Source: Isochrysis galbana
Taxonomy: Eukaryota; Haptophyta; Isochrysidales; Isochrysidaceae
Direction: 5' to 3'
Length of the DNA stretch: 32,500 nucleotides
NCBI GenBank assembly: GCA_018136815.1
Contig: CM030945.1
Coordinates: 1,423,299-1,455,798, forward strand
In this document: positions 1 to 9,543 of the stretch, one piece after another
Layout of the letters: each line of letters begins with the position of its first letter
Numbering within the stretch: position 1 is the stretch's first letter
Made by a program: the position numbers and the translations under genes
Notes under the pieces: model-generated
Databases searched by the model: none
Seen by the model: the letters and a program-made list of their open reading frames with translations, nothing else
What the model was told of the DNA's origin: nothing

Positions 1-1416
1 AAAAGAAAGAGGTGCAGCGCAAGCGTGGTCTCGTCGTACGTGGTGACTCGAAGTATACGGCCAGGCGGCGCTCGAAACCCAAATTCTGATTGGTGTTCCG
101 GCACGACTCGCCACGGTGCAGTGAGAGGCTGCAAGGTGCGTTCGTTCGTGTATTTTGTGTGTGTGATTCATTTGCCTGGAAACTTGAAAGGTGAATTGAT
201 GGCCATCAACCATCAAGCCATTGGCGGGGCTCGCACTGTTGCAAAATGCCACATGGTGAACCGGCAAAACACACACAAAACCCGCGTGCTGGCGCGGATG
301 GCGATGTATGAAGCAGCTGCACGAGTGAAAACCATATAATATTCTTACTCTTACTGCACACGCGGCTCGGTACCCACGATGGACGATGGGTGTGAGCGGC
401 CACCGACCGCACCGATACCGATACCGCGATAGGTACCTCACACCTCACATACCTGCTCGCTATATAAGCTAATAAAACAACTGAGCGTTAGTACCACTAC
501 TCCGACTAGCCCACAACTAACTTTATAGTTGGTCGCGATGGAGCGCGCCGGCGCGACTCCCCTCTCCCTCGGGTCTCCCGCCGAAGTCGGAGGTCGGCCC
601 CCATGTCCATGTCCATGTCCGCGTCAATTCCAAACATCAAGCATTCCAGCCATGCCATGTGGCACGTGCTGCCCGACATTGGCTTCTCCCGTTCTACCAA
701 TGAGCCCGTTCCGGTCTCCCCGGATGAATCGTGCGCCACGCTAGCCGCCGGTACGCCTTCGCGACTCGTTCCTCAAGAGGAAAACGAGCTTCGAGCTTCG
801 CTCCGACTCTCCCTACCCCTACCCCCTACCCCCTCGCATGGCGACCAATCATAAGACTAGTATATAGAAGTAATGCCTAAGCAATGCGCCAAGAAAAACC
901 AAACGCAACCGGTCGCTCGAAGGCGCAGGAGGGAGGCGGGAACAGACTTTCGGGGAGCGGTACACGCCGCCTAATAAAAAGAAACCCCGAGCCTCTAAGT
1001 ACAGCGTACAGCGTACAGCACAAGGGGAGATGCCGCATGCAGGAGGAGGGAGTAGGAAGGTGCGCAGGCGTGGCTGCGAAACAATAGTGCAGGGCCGCGT
1101 GGGTGGCGAGATTATTGAGACGTTTTTTACGATTGAATGCTCCGGGGCCAATGTAAGACTGTAGCTAATTAACACAGCATACCAGCATACGTGGATGGTA
1201 GCCAACGCCCGGATGCGACTGCCCTAGCTAGCGGAAAGAGAAGGTTGCAACCCATCTCTCGGTTCTAGTGAGATGACACGGAAAAGCACACAAAGGAATA
1301 CAACTTCACTGAGACGAGCAAGCCCCTGCTGGCATCTCCTTTGGAAAGTCGGGAGAGGATGTTCGGCAGGAGTAGGGCCTCGCGAAAGCAAGAGGATATC
1401 CAGCGTGGAATCAGCC
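1..1416. other. intergenic, no supported gene
   Basis: No frame here shows a recognisable protein. The short ORFs have skewed composition and overlap on both strands. A TATA-like stretch lies at 461-468, but no coding region follows it. Two matching termini occur: an AGTTGGTCGCGATGG motif near 528-542 and its imperfect inverse CATGGCGACCAATCATAAGA near 838-857. Together they could bound a miniature inverted-repeat element. The second motif recurs at 22391. Confidence 0.5.
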
Positions 1417-1623
1417 TCATTGAATTGATCGGAGCATCTTGACCTGAGATGGTCGTGTTGGCACGTAGCCGAACGCCGTCTCAAGGCGCGCCTTGAAACC
1501 GAGCGAGGTGGTTGATCCGACGTTTGCAGGAGGCGGTTGCCACCGCCAAGTGGCAGAGAATTCGTTGTCAAAGGCAGAGACGGAGAGCGCGAGAAGGAGG
1601 AGGGAGAGGAGCTGGCGGAGCAT
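1417..1623 (-). CDS. short ORF with signal peptide, possible first exon of a plastid or secreted protein
   Basis: The 68-residue frame starts at ATG 1623. It opens with a strong signal peptide: MLRQ, then a leucine-rich core, then SVSA followed by Phe at residue 18. In algae with secondary plastids, an Ala-Phe junction after the signal peptide marks bipartite plastid targeting, so this may be a plastid preprotein. The remainder (TWRWQPPP near residues 25-32, then a Lys/Arg-containing stretch) matches no family I recognise. The region upstream (1675-1735) is purine-rich on the plus strand, so pyrimidine-rich in the gene's sense, as at other gene starts here. It may be a complete small protein or only exon 1. 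I found no convincing downstream exon. Confidence 0.35.
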   Translation of the reverse strand: MLRQLLSLLLLALSVSAFDNEFSATWRWQPPPANVGSTTSLGFKARLETAFGYVPTRPSQVKMLRSIQ

Positions 1624-1799
1624 GGAGTCTATCTATCGCTCGAGGTCGGCTCGGCTGTGAAGAGAGCGAGACAACACCGACGGAGAGAGAGAGAGAAAGA
1701 GAGGGTGAGGTAGGGAGAGATCTGGCTGGCTGGGTGGCGAGCTCGAGGCGGAGAAGGCTGGTCCCCCGCCCCCTCTCCTCCCTAACGAAACCCTCTCTG

Positions 1800-2189
1800 G
1801 TCTGCTCTTGACGAAATGCCGCGGGGAGCCGCGGGGGGGTTTGGGGGGCGGGGGGGGGCGGGGCGGGGGGAAAGGGAACAAGAGTGCGGGCGTGGCGTCT
1901 GGGCCAATCAGCAATTAAAATTAAAAACACCCCCGCGGGTCGACGTGCCGCGAGATGGACGGAGCACCACGCACGCACACGAGCACCACGCACCACGGCG
2001 GCGTCTGCCCTCTGCCCTCCGTGGCGCCCTTCAGTGAGCGGACGGCCGAGTGCAGCGCCGCATGCTGAAAAAAGGGAGCTTAACAAACTAGCCGCTACTT
2101 GCACGGCGCGAGGCAGAGTGAGAGTGCTGATGCTACTCCTATCTACCCACTACCCAGCACCTCTGCACCTCTGCATGGAATCCTGAATC
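1800..2189. other. G-rich then mixed intergenic sequence
   Basis: A G-run block at 1820-1875 is followed by a GC-rich region with no recognisable gene. ORFs on both strands are low-complexity Pro/Arg/Ser and look like composition artefacts. Confidence 0.45.
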
Positions 2190-2250
2190 CTGTATGGGAA
2201 ATACGTATTTACCATATTTGGCCAGAGGCCAAATACATATGAATGACGAA
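2190..2250. repeat. palindromic GGCC-core repeat, copy A (partial)
   Basis: The segment TATGGGAAATACGTATTTAC is followed by TTTGGCCAGAGGCCAAATAC. It matches the left part of the complete element at 3791-3996, including the GGCC-AGAGGCC palindrome. No right terminus is visible, so the copy is truncated or diverged. Confidence 0.7.
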
Positions 2251-2522
2251 TTGGGATGGCCCATCGGGCCTGAGGGCAATGAGGAGGGAGGCATGCCGGC
2301 GGTAGGCGCGGCGGAGGAGACGACTTCAGAGGTGCTGACGGGCTGAAGCCCATCAGCAGAGGAAGGCGGGCAGGCGGGCTTGGTGGCTTGGGCGAGGGCG
2401 AGGACGGCGGCGAGAGCGACATCGAGCGAGCGGCGAGAGGCGAGGGCGAGTGAGAGGAGGGCTGTGTTGGCAGGGGCTGGTGAGGGAAGGCTTCGGGAAG
2501 GAGGGGTTGTAGGGTATGAGTC

Positions 2523-2912
2523 GGGCTCGTGCCCCCCCATGGGCGAACTAAGTATAAACTTAAACTTCGTCCCCCCAATATTTTAGATATTAGTACTTAA
2601 AAAGCCCTGTTTGCTGTTTGACCGCCCTAGCCACGTAGCACGTAGCACGTAGCAAGTTGGTCCACACAGAACACATAACACATAACTGCGTCTAGGGTCT
2701 AGGGACGGGCCAGGATTTCGGAAATTTTTTTCGAAATTTGGGCTCATTTTCCGAGCGTCGATTTCGTTCGAAATTTCGCGAATTTTGGGCCGTCTAAGGG
2801 ACATGGACACAATACCAGGGGGGGGCTGGGGTCGATGGGCAATAAATATACTACTATGGGGGGGGGGTCAACTAAGTTTATACTTGGTTCACCCATGGCG
2901 GGGCACGAGCCC
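2523..2912. repeat. inverted-repeat element with about 43-bp arms
   Basis: The left arm (2523-2567) begins GGGCTCGTGCC and includes CCATGGGCGAACTAAGTATA. The right arm (2870-2912), read on the minus strand, begins GGGCTCGTGCC and includes CCATGGGTGAACCAAGTATA. The arms match at most positions. About 300 bases lie between them, including a segment near 2599-2629 (AAAAAGCCCTGTTTG to GACCGCCCTAG) that recurs near 3618-3646. It looks like a non-autonomous inverted-repeat transposon. I saw no target duplication and no coding capacity. Confidence 0.6.
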
Positions 2913-2984
2913 CCCCCTCTCTCCACTCCTCCCCTGTCATGGGGGAGGAACCACCCACTCTCTTGGCACGCCTGATGGCCTGCC

Positions 2985-3130
2985 AGGAGCACACTGACAT
3001 GCTGACCGATCCCTCTCCGCACAGGCATGCCTGAATCGCACGCCCTGGCCTGTCGCCTGTCGTGGCCAGCTTGTCGCTCTGACTCTGACCAACCCCCCTC
3101 CTCCCCCTGGGCCCCCCTGATCAGGACCCC
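2985..3130. repeat. dispersed repeat, inverse copy at about 22.2 kb
   Basis: Blocks such as GGCCAGCTTGTCGCTCTGAC, CCCCCTGGGC and CTGATCAGGA occur here and again in reverse complement at about 22165-22260, in the same order. The two copies belong to one dispersed family. This region is not coding in any recognisable frame. Confidence 0.6.
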
Positions 3131-3778
3131 CCAGCCAACTCCAGTCGACCGGCAGGGGCGCGAGAGCCAGCGAGGGAGAGGCAGGAGGGGCCAGGGCCAT
3201 GCCCCAGCCTCACCTCCCCCTTGAGCTGTGCTCCCAGGCCCCCTGTAGGCCTCCTGGGGACCTGAAGAGGGGCCGCAGGCGCGCGCCATGGCCAGAGCCG
3301 CAGGGAAGAGAGGAGGAAGAGGGAAGAGGGAGGGGAGGGGGGAGGGAGTGGCAGCTCTCTCCTCCGGCGTTTACGTGTCTTCTCGCCCCGTTTGGGTAAG
3401 TAGAGAAGACGGGGGCGCCAGAGCCAGGAGGGAAGGGCCGCGGGTAGAGCGCGTGAGCGCGCGTGACGGAGTGACGGAGTGACGGAGGGGGAGAGGGGGG
3501 GGGGCGAATCGCACCATTTCTTGGCGAAGATTTTCGTAGCGTCAGGTAGCGCCCCCGGGAGGTTTTTATTGGGCATCGCGCCACGGTCAAAAAATGCAGC
3601 CCAACCCTTACTAGTAGTTAAAAAGCCCCTGTTTGACCGCCCTAGAAATTTGGGCAGGTCTGAAACGCAACTCTGGCCTGTCCCTAACTGCGTCTCCTCT
3701 TTGGGCATCGAGGAGCCCCCCGCGCTCATAATTGGCGCCTGTGCTTGTCGCGGCAATCAGACGGGCGGTGGCGGCGGC
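3131..3778. other. intergenic, low-complexity and repeat fragments
   Basis: A purine-rich block (3290-3350 and 3480-3505) is flanked by GC-rich sequence. A fragment at about 3506-3535 (AATCGCACC, then CTTGGCGAAGATTT) matches 30235-30270. The segment near 3618-3646 matches 2599-2629. No gene is recognised. Confidence 0.5.
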
Positions 3779-4006
3779 GGGTTGCCGTCCTAGATGGGAA
3801 ATACGTATTCACCGTATTTGGCCAGAGGCCAAATACATATGTATTTGGCTGTATTTGAAGCGCGTCCTGGGTTGTAGGCCTCGAATGTATTTGAAATGTA
3901 TTTGGCCGGAGGCCAAATACAATTGTATTTGGCCGGAGGCCAAATTCATATGTATTTGGCTGTATTTGCAGGCCCCAGCACCGTATTTCCCATCTAGGGT
4001 TGCCGT
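3779..4006. mobile_element. miniature inverted-repeat element with GGCC-core palindromes, complete copy
   Basis: The inverted ends TAGATGGGAAATACG (3791-3805) and CGTATTTCCCATCTA (3982-3996) bound about 206 bp. A direct repeat GGGTTGCCGT flanks them at 3779-3788 and 3997-4006 and looks like a target duplication of about 10 bp, though two extra bases (CC) separate the left copy from the terminus. The interior repeats TATTTGGCC(A/G)GAGGCCAAAT(A/T)C three times plus TGTATTTGGCTGTATTTG. There is no coding capacity. A duplication of 9-11 bp would suit the Mutator (MULE) superfamily, but no transposase was seen. Partial copies lie at 2190 and 15628. Confidence 0.75.
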
Positions 4007-4278
4007 GGATGGGCTACGGCCTCTCAGTACTAAGGTTATACCAACACAACAATAAGACTCTGACGCTGTATGAATATTGTAGTATGTTGATCTCCTCGTA
4101 ATCTGGCTTCGCGAGAGGGAGGGAGTGTGGGAGAGAGAGGTCGCGGGAGGGCAGCGCTCTGTCTCTGTCGGAGAAGGCGGGAAAGAGGAAAAGGGCCTAG
4201 GGGAGGTGGGGGGGGTAAGTGGGGTGTGGGGCGAAGGAGGGTTGGAGAAGGCGGGGAAAAAGAAGGACCAGGGGCTCG
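4007..4278 (+). promoter_or_regulatory. 5' region of the lipocalin gene, purine-rich
   Basis: The 4105-4270 stretch is dominated by GA and G runs on the coding strand. The other supported genes have pyrimidine-rich sense strands upstream, so this is the exception. No TATA box is evident close to the ATG at 4279. An in-frame ATG exists further upstream at 4219, but it would put a basic, Gly/Arg-rich extension before the hydrophobic leader. Confidence 0.35.
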
Positions 4279-6454
4279 ATGGCTGCCGTGTGGCTGCTCT
4301 GTGCGCTGCCCACGGCAGTGAGGCTGGGCGGACATGCGCAGCTCTGTGCGAGGCCGGCGCTGCGAACGCCTCTCACCGGCCCACTCCTCGCTCTCGAGAC
4401 CGACGAGCGACCGGAAGATTCACGCGAGAGTGACCTGCTGCCGCTCGGTGCCACTGCGGCCCTCGCTCTCTCCTTCGCGGTCCACGCGCCCGCCTTCGCG
4501 CAGTTCGCCTCACAGTGGGCGGCGATTAGCGCAGCTGGCGTCCAGGGAGAAGAGTTCTGGTCGGCATTCCGCTTCTGGGCCTTCTTCGCACTCGGGCATG
4601 CGCTAATCAAGCCAGCTGTTTGGATCGGCGAGGTGCTCCACTCATCGCCCGGCCCGCTGCTAGGCGTGCTTCCGATAAGCTTTCTCGGTGCAAACATCCT
4701 CGTGCTTGGGCTGTTTGCCACGCAGCCCAAATTTCGCAACGCCTTCTCCGTCCTGCTTGTTGCGCTCACCATCAACTTTGTTGGGAGCGGATTGGATGGT
4801 ACGGTCAACAATGCCGACTATAATCTGGCGCTCGACGACGGCGTGAAGGGCTGTCCGGCGTACGAGGAAGTCCGGCAGCCCAGCATGGACGGCTTTGACA
4901 TCACGAAATACGATGGGCGCTGGTGAGCACCGACGGCTGCGCACCCTTAGCTTTGCTGCTGCTGTGAGATGGCCCCAAGATGGAAGGGCGCCAATACCCT
5001 GAAACTTTTGAGCATCACACTTTCCCGATCACTTGACGCCATTAAAACCTTCCGCCGTCTTCGATTGACTTGCTGTGCCTCATGGCCAACTCAACATGCT
5101 CTCCATCTGCACCCAGGTACGAGCACGCCTTCCATGACTGGACCCAGTTCTCAGAGGTTTACGACACAACCTTCGACATCGAGCTCTCAGATGATGGAAC
5201 TCGGTGGCTAGATGACTTTGGGGTGTGAATCATCTACCTGAACGCTTGCATGCGCACAAGGAGCTGCTACGCATTTCCCACCCCTACGTGGGTATGGGAT
5301 GAGCTCCCATTGGCCGGCTTTGCCTCGCCTTCCCTATTGCTCCACCCGCTGGGTGGCAGCTCTTTCATACAAGGGCTTTGCTCACAAGCTGAGTCTTTAT
5401 GCACCCCCACTCCAGGTGCGTGGTCCATCCCCGAAGGCAGCACCTGTCTCCTGGGACAAGTCGCCTGTCGCCAATGGAGCGCACTACTTCCTTACCGCAA
5501 AGTATGATAGGAGTAACCCGGGCGTGGTGCAAGAGTAAGTCAAGCACGTCCTTGCGTGTTGATACTGCGTAATGGGGCCGCATGCAGCGGCGCACACGAA
5601 CATGGCCCCTCGACATTGACGCGTGGAAGTCTCTAATGCCGGAATTGTAGGTCTGGATTTGGGGCCACTTTTCCGAACTATATCATCGATGTGCAAAAGG
5701 GACCGAACGGCGAGTACACGGAAGCGCTGCAATTCCAGTGCGTTGTGCTCTTCCGTATTGCAATACCCTAAGACCTAGATCCGCAGACCTCATCAAGAAT
5801 TGTTGGCCTCTCCGCTTCGGCGGTGCCATCCCTTTGGCCCCTGAAGTTATCCCGCCCGAGGCGTCTCCCTGCCGGCTCTACTCCACGCGGTCTCCACATG
5901 ATGGCGGGGCCCATACTAGAGCAACGAATGTCGCCAGCGTCGGGGGATCGAGCTGCTTTTGCATCCACCTCACCTTCTCTCACCTTTGCCGCTGGTTTTG
6001 TTAGGTGCTTTCAGCGTGGAGGTGTGCGAATATTTGAGGGTATCAACTACCTAACTCGCTCGCCTACGCAGACTCCCGAGGGCCTCGCCGCCATGCACGC
6101 ACGTGCAGCCAAGGCGGGGATTGCTCCATATGGTGCCAACCCAGAGCAAACGCATGTGGTCGAATTCACGATGGACCGCGAAGCTGTTTTCGACAATGAC
6201 TGGCAGAGGTGAGGCGCCGAATGGACACATTTAGTTTTCATGAGCAATACTTCAGAGACCATTCTTTGAGCGAGCCCCAACGGGGCACGAGGGCCGGCCA
6301 GTGCGCCCGTGTAGGCAGCCACCGAAGTGCGAGGCTGAGTACACTCACCCACTGACCTGCCTGGTATCGCAGGCTGTGGAAAGCCATCGGCGTGGACAAG
6401 TTGCTTTCCCTTTTGGAGACGAGCACACACACACAATTCGAGAGGGGCGAGTGA
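4279..6454 (+). CDS. lipocalin fused to an N-terminal multi-pass membrane domain, six exons
   Basis: Exons are 4279-4922, 5117-5222, 5416-5534, 5651-5737, 6005-6208 and 6373-6454. All junctions are GT-AG and keep frame, giving 413 residues. Residues 1-20 are a hydrophobic leader, followed by a basic stretch that suggests plastid targeting. Hydrophobic segments follow near 53-73, 92-115, 125-147 and 154-170. From about 205 a lipocalin domain begins: FDITKYDGRWYE carries the lipocalin G-x-W signature, split by intron 1. FLTAKYD (about 274-280), NYIIDVQKG (about 298-306) and INYLTRSPT (about 332-340) are later strands of the Blc/apolipoprotein D/plastid lipocalin type. Lipocalins bind small hydrophobic ligands. 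Plastid members, including violaxanthin de-epoxidase relatives, act on membrane lipids or xanthophylls. The exact ligand and the membrane domain's family are unknown to me. The fold call is firm; plastid location is inferred. Confidence 0.82.
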
Positions 6455-6627
6455 GCCGGGCGACATCGCGTCATTTGATGTTGCCTCCGATTGGTTTGCG
6501 CGCCAAGGTCTGCGCATATGCATCATCATCGAAGGCGTACCTTGCGGCAAGTGCTTGTGTCCACTCGCTCCTGTCTAAAAAAGAATACTTGAAGGTGACC
6601 ACTCGCTCGCTATTGTCTATGATTTGA

Positions 6628-7160
6628 TACAAGTCCGCGATTTAAATACAATTCGACCCCGGCCCCCGATTCTCGTAAACAGGGGGTAAAAATGCGACCC
6701 CCCAAGCGAAGCCCGTAAAACAACACCAAACCGTGCTGAGAACCTCGACCCCGACCCCTCCCGAACCAAAACAAAGGATGTAATCTCAAAGACAAAGATG
6801 AACCCCCCCACCCCCCCCCAACGGGTCAAATATTCTCGCAAAAGTCGATAAAAACCAGCATAGCATGTGTTGTGTCCCCCCATTCCCCTCTCTCTAGCTC
6901 TTCTCTCTGCTCTCTTTTTCCTCTCTCTCTCGCGCGCGCTCTCCTCTCTCTCTCCCCGCTTGCCGCTTTAAAGCGCTCCTCAATCTGCGAACCAAAATGC
7001 TTCGCCCATACCAGATAACCCCCCCCCCCCCCCGACACCACCTAGCCACCCCCCCAAAAAGCCGACCCCCCCCCCCCCCCCAACCAACCAAAAACGACAC
7101 CCTAAAGTCGACCAAAAACCGCCCCCCCCCCCCGAATTTTATTTAAATCGCGGACTTGTA
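6628..7160. mobile_element. 533-bp inverted-repeat element with TA ends and C-run interior
   Basis: Exact 21-bp inverted ends lie at 6628-6648 and 7140-7160. The core is CAAGTCCGCGATTTAAATA, with TA at each outer edge. TA ends suit a Tc1/mariner-like miniature element whose TA target was duplicated, but this is inferred. The interior holds C homopolymers (7020-7130), a CT/CG microsatellite (6888-6950) and short frames with no resemblance to transposase. It lies just downstream of the lipocalin gene. Confidence 0.72.
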
Positions 7161-7574
7161 GTATGCTTGTTGGCGAAGCGTTACAAAATGCATGAGGTAC
7201 TCTACTCTTGGGATGCGGTCAACCTACACACTATAACTATATATAGGTCTCATCTACACCTACACGAAGGCAGCACAGCACAACGCACAACAACCCTTAA
7301 ACATCCCGCGAAAGGCTTTTGATAAAAACCCTTTGAAGATTCATTCAGGGCTAACACCGATTGCTAGACTGGCCCCCTAGCTCTGCCTCTGTTGTATTTA
7401 GTCTTACGCTGCTGCGCTCTTGGTAAAGCCGCACATAGTACCGGCGGAGTTCTTTGCGTATCTCGTATCTGCGTCCTCTGCTGTGGTAGGTAGGGCGAGT
7501 GTCGTCCCTCGTGGCGTTCCAGTCCCCGGTGACGAAGACTTCGGGTATCGCCCTATTGGACGCGTTCGAGAGCC

Positions 7575-7641
7575 TTAATTAACCTTAAACTTCTTGAAAA
7601 ATTCTTCAGTCATCCCTTCCTCGTTTAAGGTTAATTAAGGC
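7575..7641. repeat. 18-bp perfect inverted repeat inside the retrotransposon linker
   Basis: CCTTAATTAACCTTAAAC (7575-7592) pairs with GTTTAAGGTTAATTAAGG (7624-7641) across a 31-base loop. The homologous copy near 31850-31910 lacks the TTAATTAA blocks on both sides. Confidence 0.75.
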
Positions 7642-8206
7642 GTCGACGTCGAAGCAAGCTCGCCCGCTCGCCCTGTTTGATGCTGGTGGGCAGGAATACA
7701 ACAAAATAGCGCGTAGGAGTACCTGTGTATTTTAACGTTACAATAGCGACTTTGATGTCTATTTTATGACACCCCATTGTCCATTGTGTATTATTTAGCG
7801 GGCTAGTTGCGCATACTTGTGAAGGTAGCGGCAGTCGGCGCCTAGGGCGCAGATATCCGCCCTTGGGGTGTTTTCCGGGCTGTCCGGCACTGGCGCGTGG
7901 AAACGCGCATACGATCGAGCATTCGCCGTTCGTCCAAGCGCCCGGGTATTCGTGCGAGCGGTTGCATGCCTTGCCTTTGATGTTCATGGGGCACTTCCCT
8001 TGGGGGAAGCACTTGCAGAGTATATGGGGTGTTCGTTCGGGTTCATGTTCATGGCCTCTTGAATGGGCATCTTGGGCGGCGCCGTGCGTTTGCGTGGCTC
8101 GCGCTCGAGTCGCGCGGACTTTTCTTCTTCGCATATGCAGACGCGTAGATGGGGGTGGAACGCTTGGGCGTACCCTTTATTGTATCCCTTGCAGCCCTTC
8201 GGCCCG

Positions 8207-8670
8207 GCGTGAATTAGGGCCTGGTAAAGGTTTTGTGCCCGAACCCCCAAAGTTTTGTGCAAAAGTTTTGCAAAAGTTTTGCGGCAAAAAGTGTCAAAAA
8301 TGCACGCGTCACGCGTCCCCCTCAAGGTATTTTTAGCAACTATTAGTAAACTGATAGGGTCATGGAGCGCGCGCCGCCTCCGCCTCCCTCTTCCTCCCCC
8401 GCTGCCGCGGCCCTCGCGCCCTCGCGGCGCTGGACAAAGTACTGATGGAGACACCGCTGTCGCCGAGGCGACCGCGCCAAGACAAGACGACCCAGTACTG
8501 CTACATACTACATACTGGTCTTCCCGACATTAAATGTTTCGGGATGTTTTGCGTATGTTTCGCGTTCGCGCCATTTACCCCCCGATGTTTCGCGAAAGTT
8601 TTTTCCCGCCGAAACCCCCCAAAGTTTCGTAAAAAGTTTCGCGAAACCCTTACCAGGCCCTAGCGTGAAT
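8207..8670. mobile_element. hAT-like miniature element with exact 8-bp target duplication
   Basis: Inverted ends TAGGGCCTGGTAA (8215-8227) and TTACCAGGCCCTA (8650-8662) bound 448 bp. GCGTGAAT lies directly outside both (8207-8214 and 8663-8670), an exact 8-bp target duplication. The 8-bp duplication and TAGGG-type ends are characteristic of the hAT superfamily. Sub-terminal regions carry AAAGTTTTGC- and AAAGTTTCGC-type repeats at both ends. No transposase is encoded. A solo end with the same terminus lies at 16037. Insertion was into retrotransposon copy 1. Confidence 0.82.
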
Positions 8671-9026
8671 GCTTAGGTTTTTGTTTTTGATGTCCCCGCG
8701 CCTAGTTCACGACAGTTGCGGACGGCGTATTTGATGGGGTACGGAGCCCCGTGGACGGTTACAAAACACTCCGAATGTATGCATATATACATTTATAACT
8801 AGACTGGTGTTTTTTGTAAAAGAAGACTATGGACATTCGATGGCTCATACCGAGTTTGTCCCATATTTGACGGAACACGATCTCATAAAATCAGGACAAT
8901 TCTAGAGTACAAAAGCAATACGCCGGCTGCAGGGCCGAACGGCCGGGCCTCACAGAAGATCACACAGGCTGTCTGTAGCCCCCCCCCTCCACACGGTCTA
9001 GGTAGCACGTGTACGCATGCGTGTTT
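8671..9026. other. end of retrotransposon remnant and 3' flank of TRAPPC4
   Basis: The first 90 bases continue the retrotransposon-like frame on the minus strand. The rest is AT-richer sequence downstream of the TRAPPC4 stop at 9027. I see no gene. Confidence 0.4.
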
Positions 9027-9543
9027 TTATCTCCTGTCTTGCATGCGCTGGTGCTCCTCCGCGATCTTGTCGAGCTTCTGGCAGAAGCGCCCCCCTTTCT
9101 GGATCGGCATATCCATCTCGTAAAATGGGTTTTTCAAGACAAAGTCGGAATAATTTATGTAGACGTCACGAAGCACTGCATCGAGGTTTTTTGCGTCTGG
9201 TTCCGCGGTCACAAAGAACTTGATGCCTGTTAGCGTGTCAAATGACTGCAGCACAAATCCATCAGCTTCGAGCAACTCCATCCCAGAAGAGCCCTTGATG
9301 GGCGAGAGTTGGCGCATGATGAGTGCCAGACTACTGAACGTGGAGGCCAGCCTAAGGTGCTCGTTCGTGTCGAGCTTTGCCGCTGAGGCGTGGAAGTCCT
9401 GCAGCGGGCGCATGTGGCAAGTTACTTAGCGAAGAGGTGCGTGCACTGCCGTGCAGCAGCGCGGGGCCCGCGGCTCTCACCCGGTGGAAAATGAGGCCGC
9501 CCGACCGGTTATTGATATAGAGTGAGAGGATCGCGCCCGGCAT
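9027..9543 (-). CDS. TRAPPC4: TRAPP complex subunit 4 (Trs23, synbindin family)
   Basis: There are two exons: 9543-9481 (21 codons, ATG at 9543) and 9398-9027. The intron starts GTGAGA and ends CTGCAG, in phase 0, and the product has 144 residues. The N-terminus (ILSLYINNRSGGLIFHR) matches the family's opening strand, where yeast Trs23 has NKSGGLIYQR. Exon 2 carries LASTFSSL, LSPIKGSSGMELLE, LTGIKFFV and YSDFVLKNPFYEMDMPI, the diagnostic Trs23/TRAPPC4 motifs. It is a core subunit of TRAPP, the tethering and Rab-GEF complex of ER-Golgi and Golgi traffic in the cytosol. The length fits short forms that lack the PDZ-like insert of animal TRAPPC4. A pyrimidine tract in sense orientation (9760-9800) lies upstream. 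Confidence 0.93.

Larger units (their letters stand above)
7365..8760 (-). mobile_element. decayed non-LTR retrotransposon (LINE), copy 1
   Basis: Read on the minus strand, 8134-7631 encodes a Cys/His cluster (CFPQGKC, KACNRSH) like a zinc-finger nucleic-acid-binding ORF1 segment. It is followed by IDIKVAIVTLKYTG and RYFVVFLPTS, which resemble the middle of a LINE endonuclease. The 7640-7380 part encodes MTEEFFKKFK, then EIRKELRRYYVRLYQER, the endonuclease-to-reverse-transcriptase linker. The same linker occurs at 31.7-31.9 kb (MTKEFFRKFQ, EIRRELWKYYVWLYQER). No reverse transcriptase core is present and the frame is broken, so it is dead. A hAT-like element splits its upstream part at 8215-8662. 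Outer limits are approximate. Confidence 0.6.
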
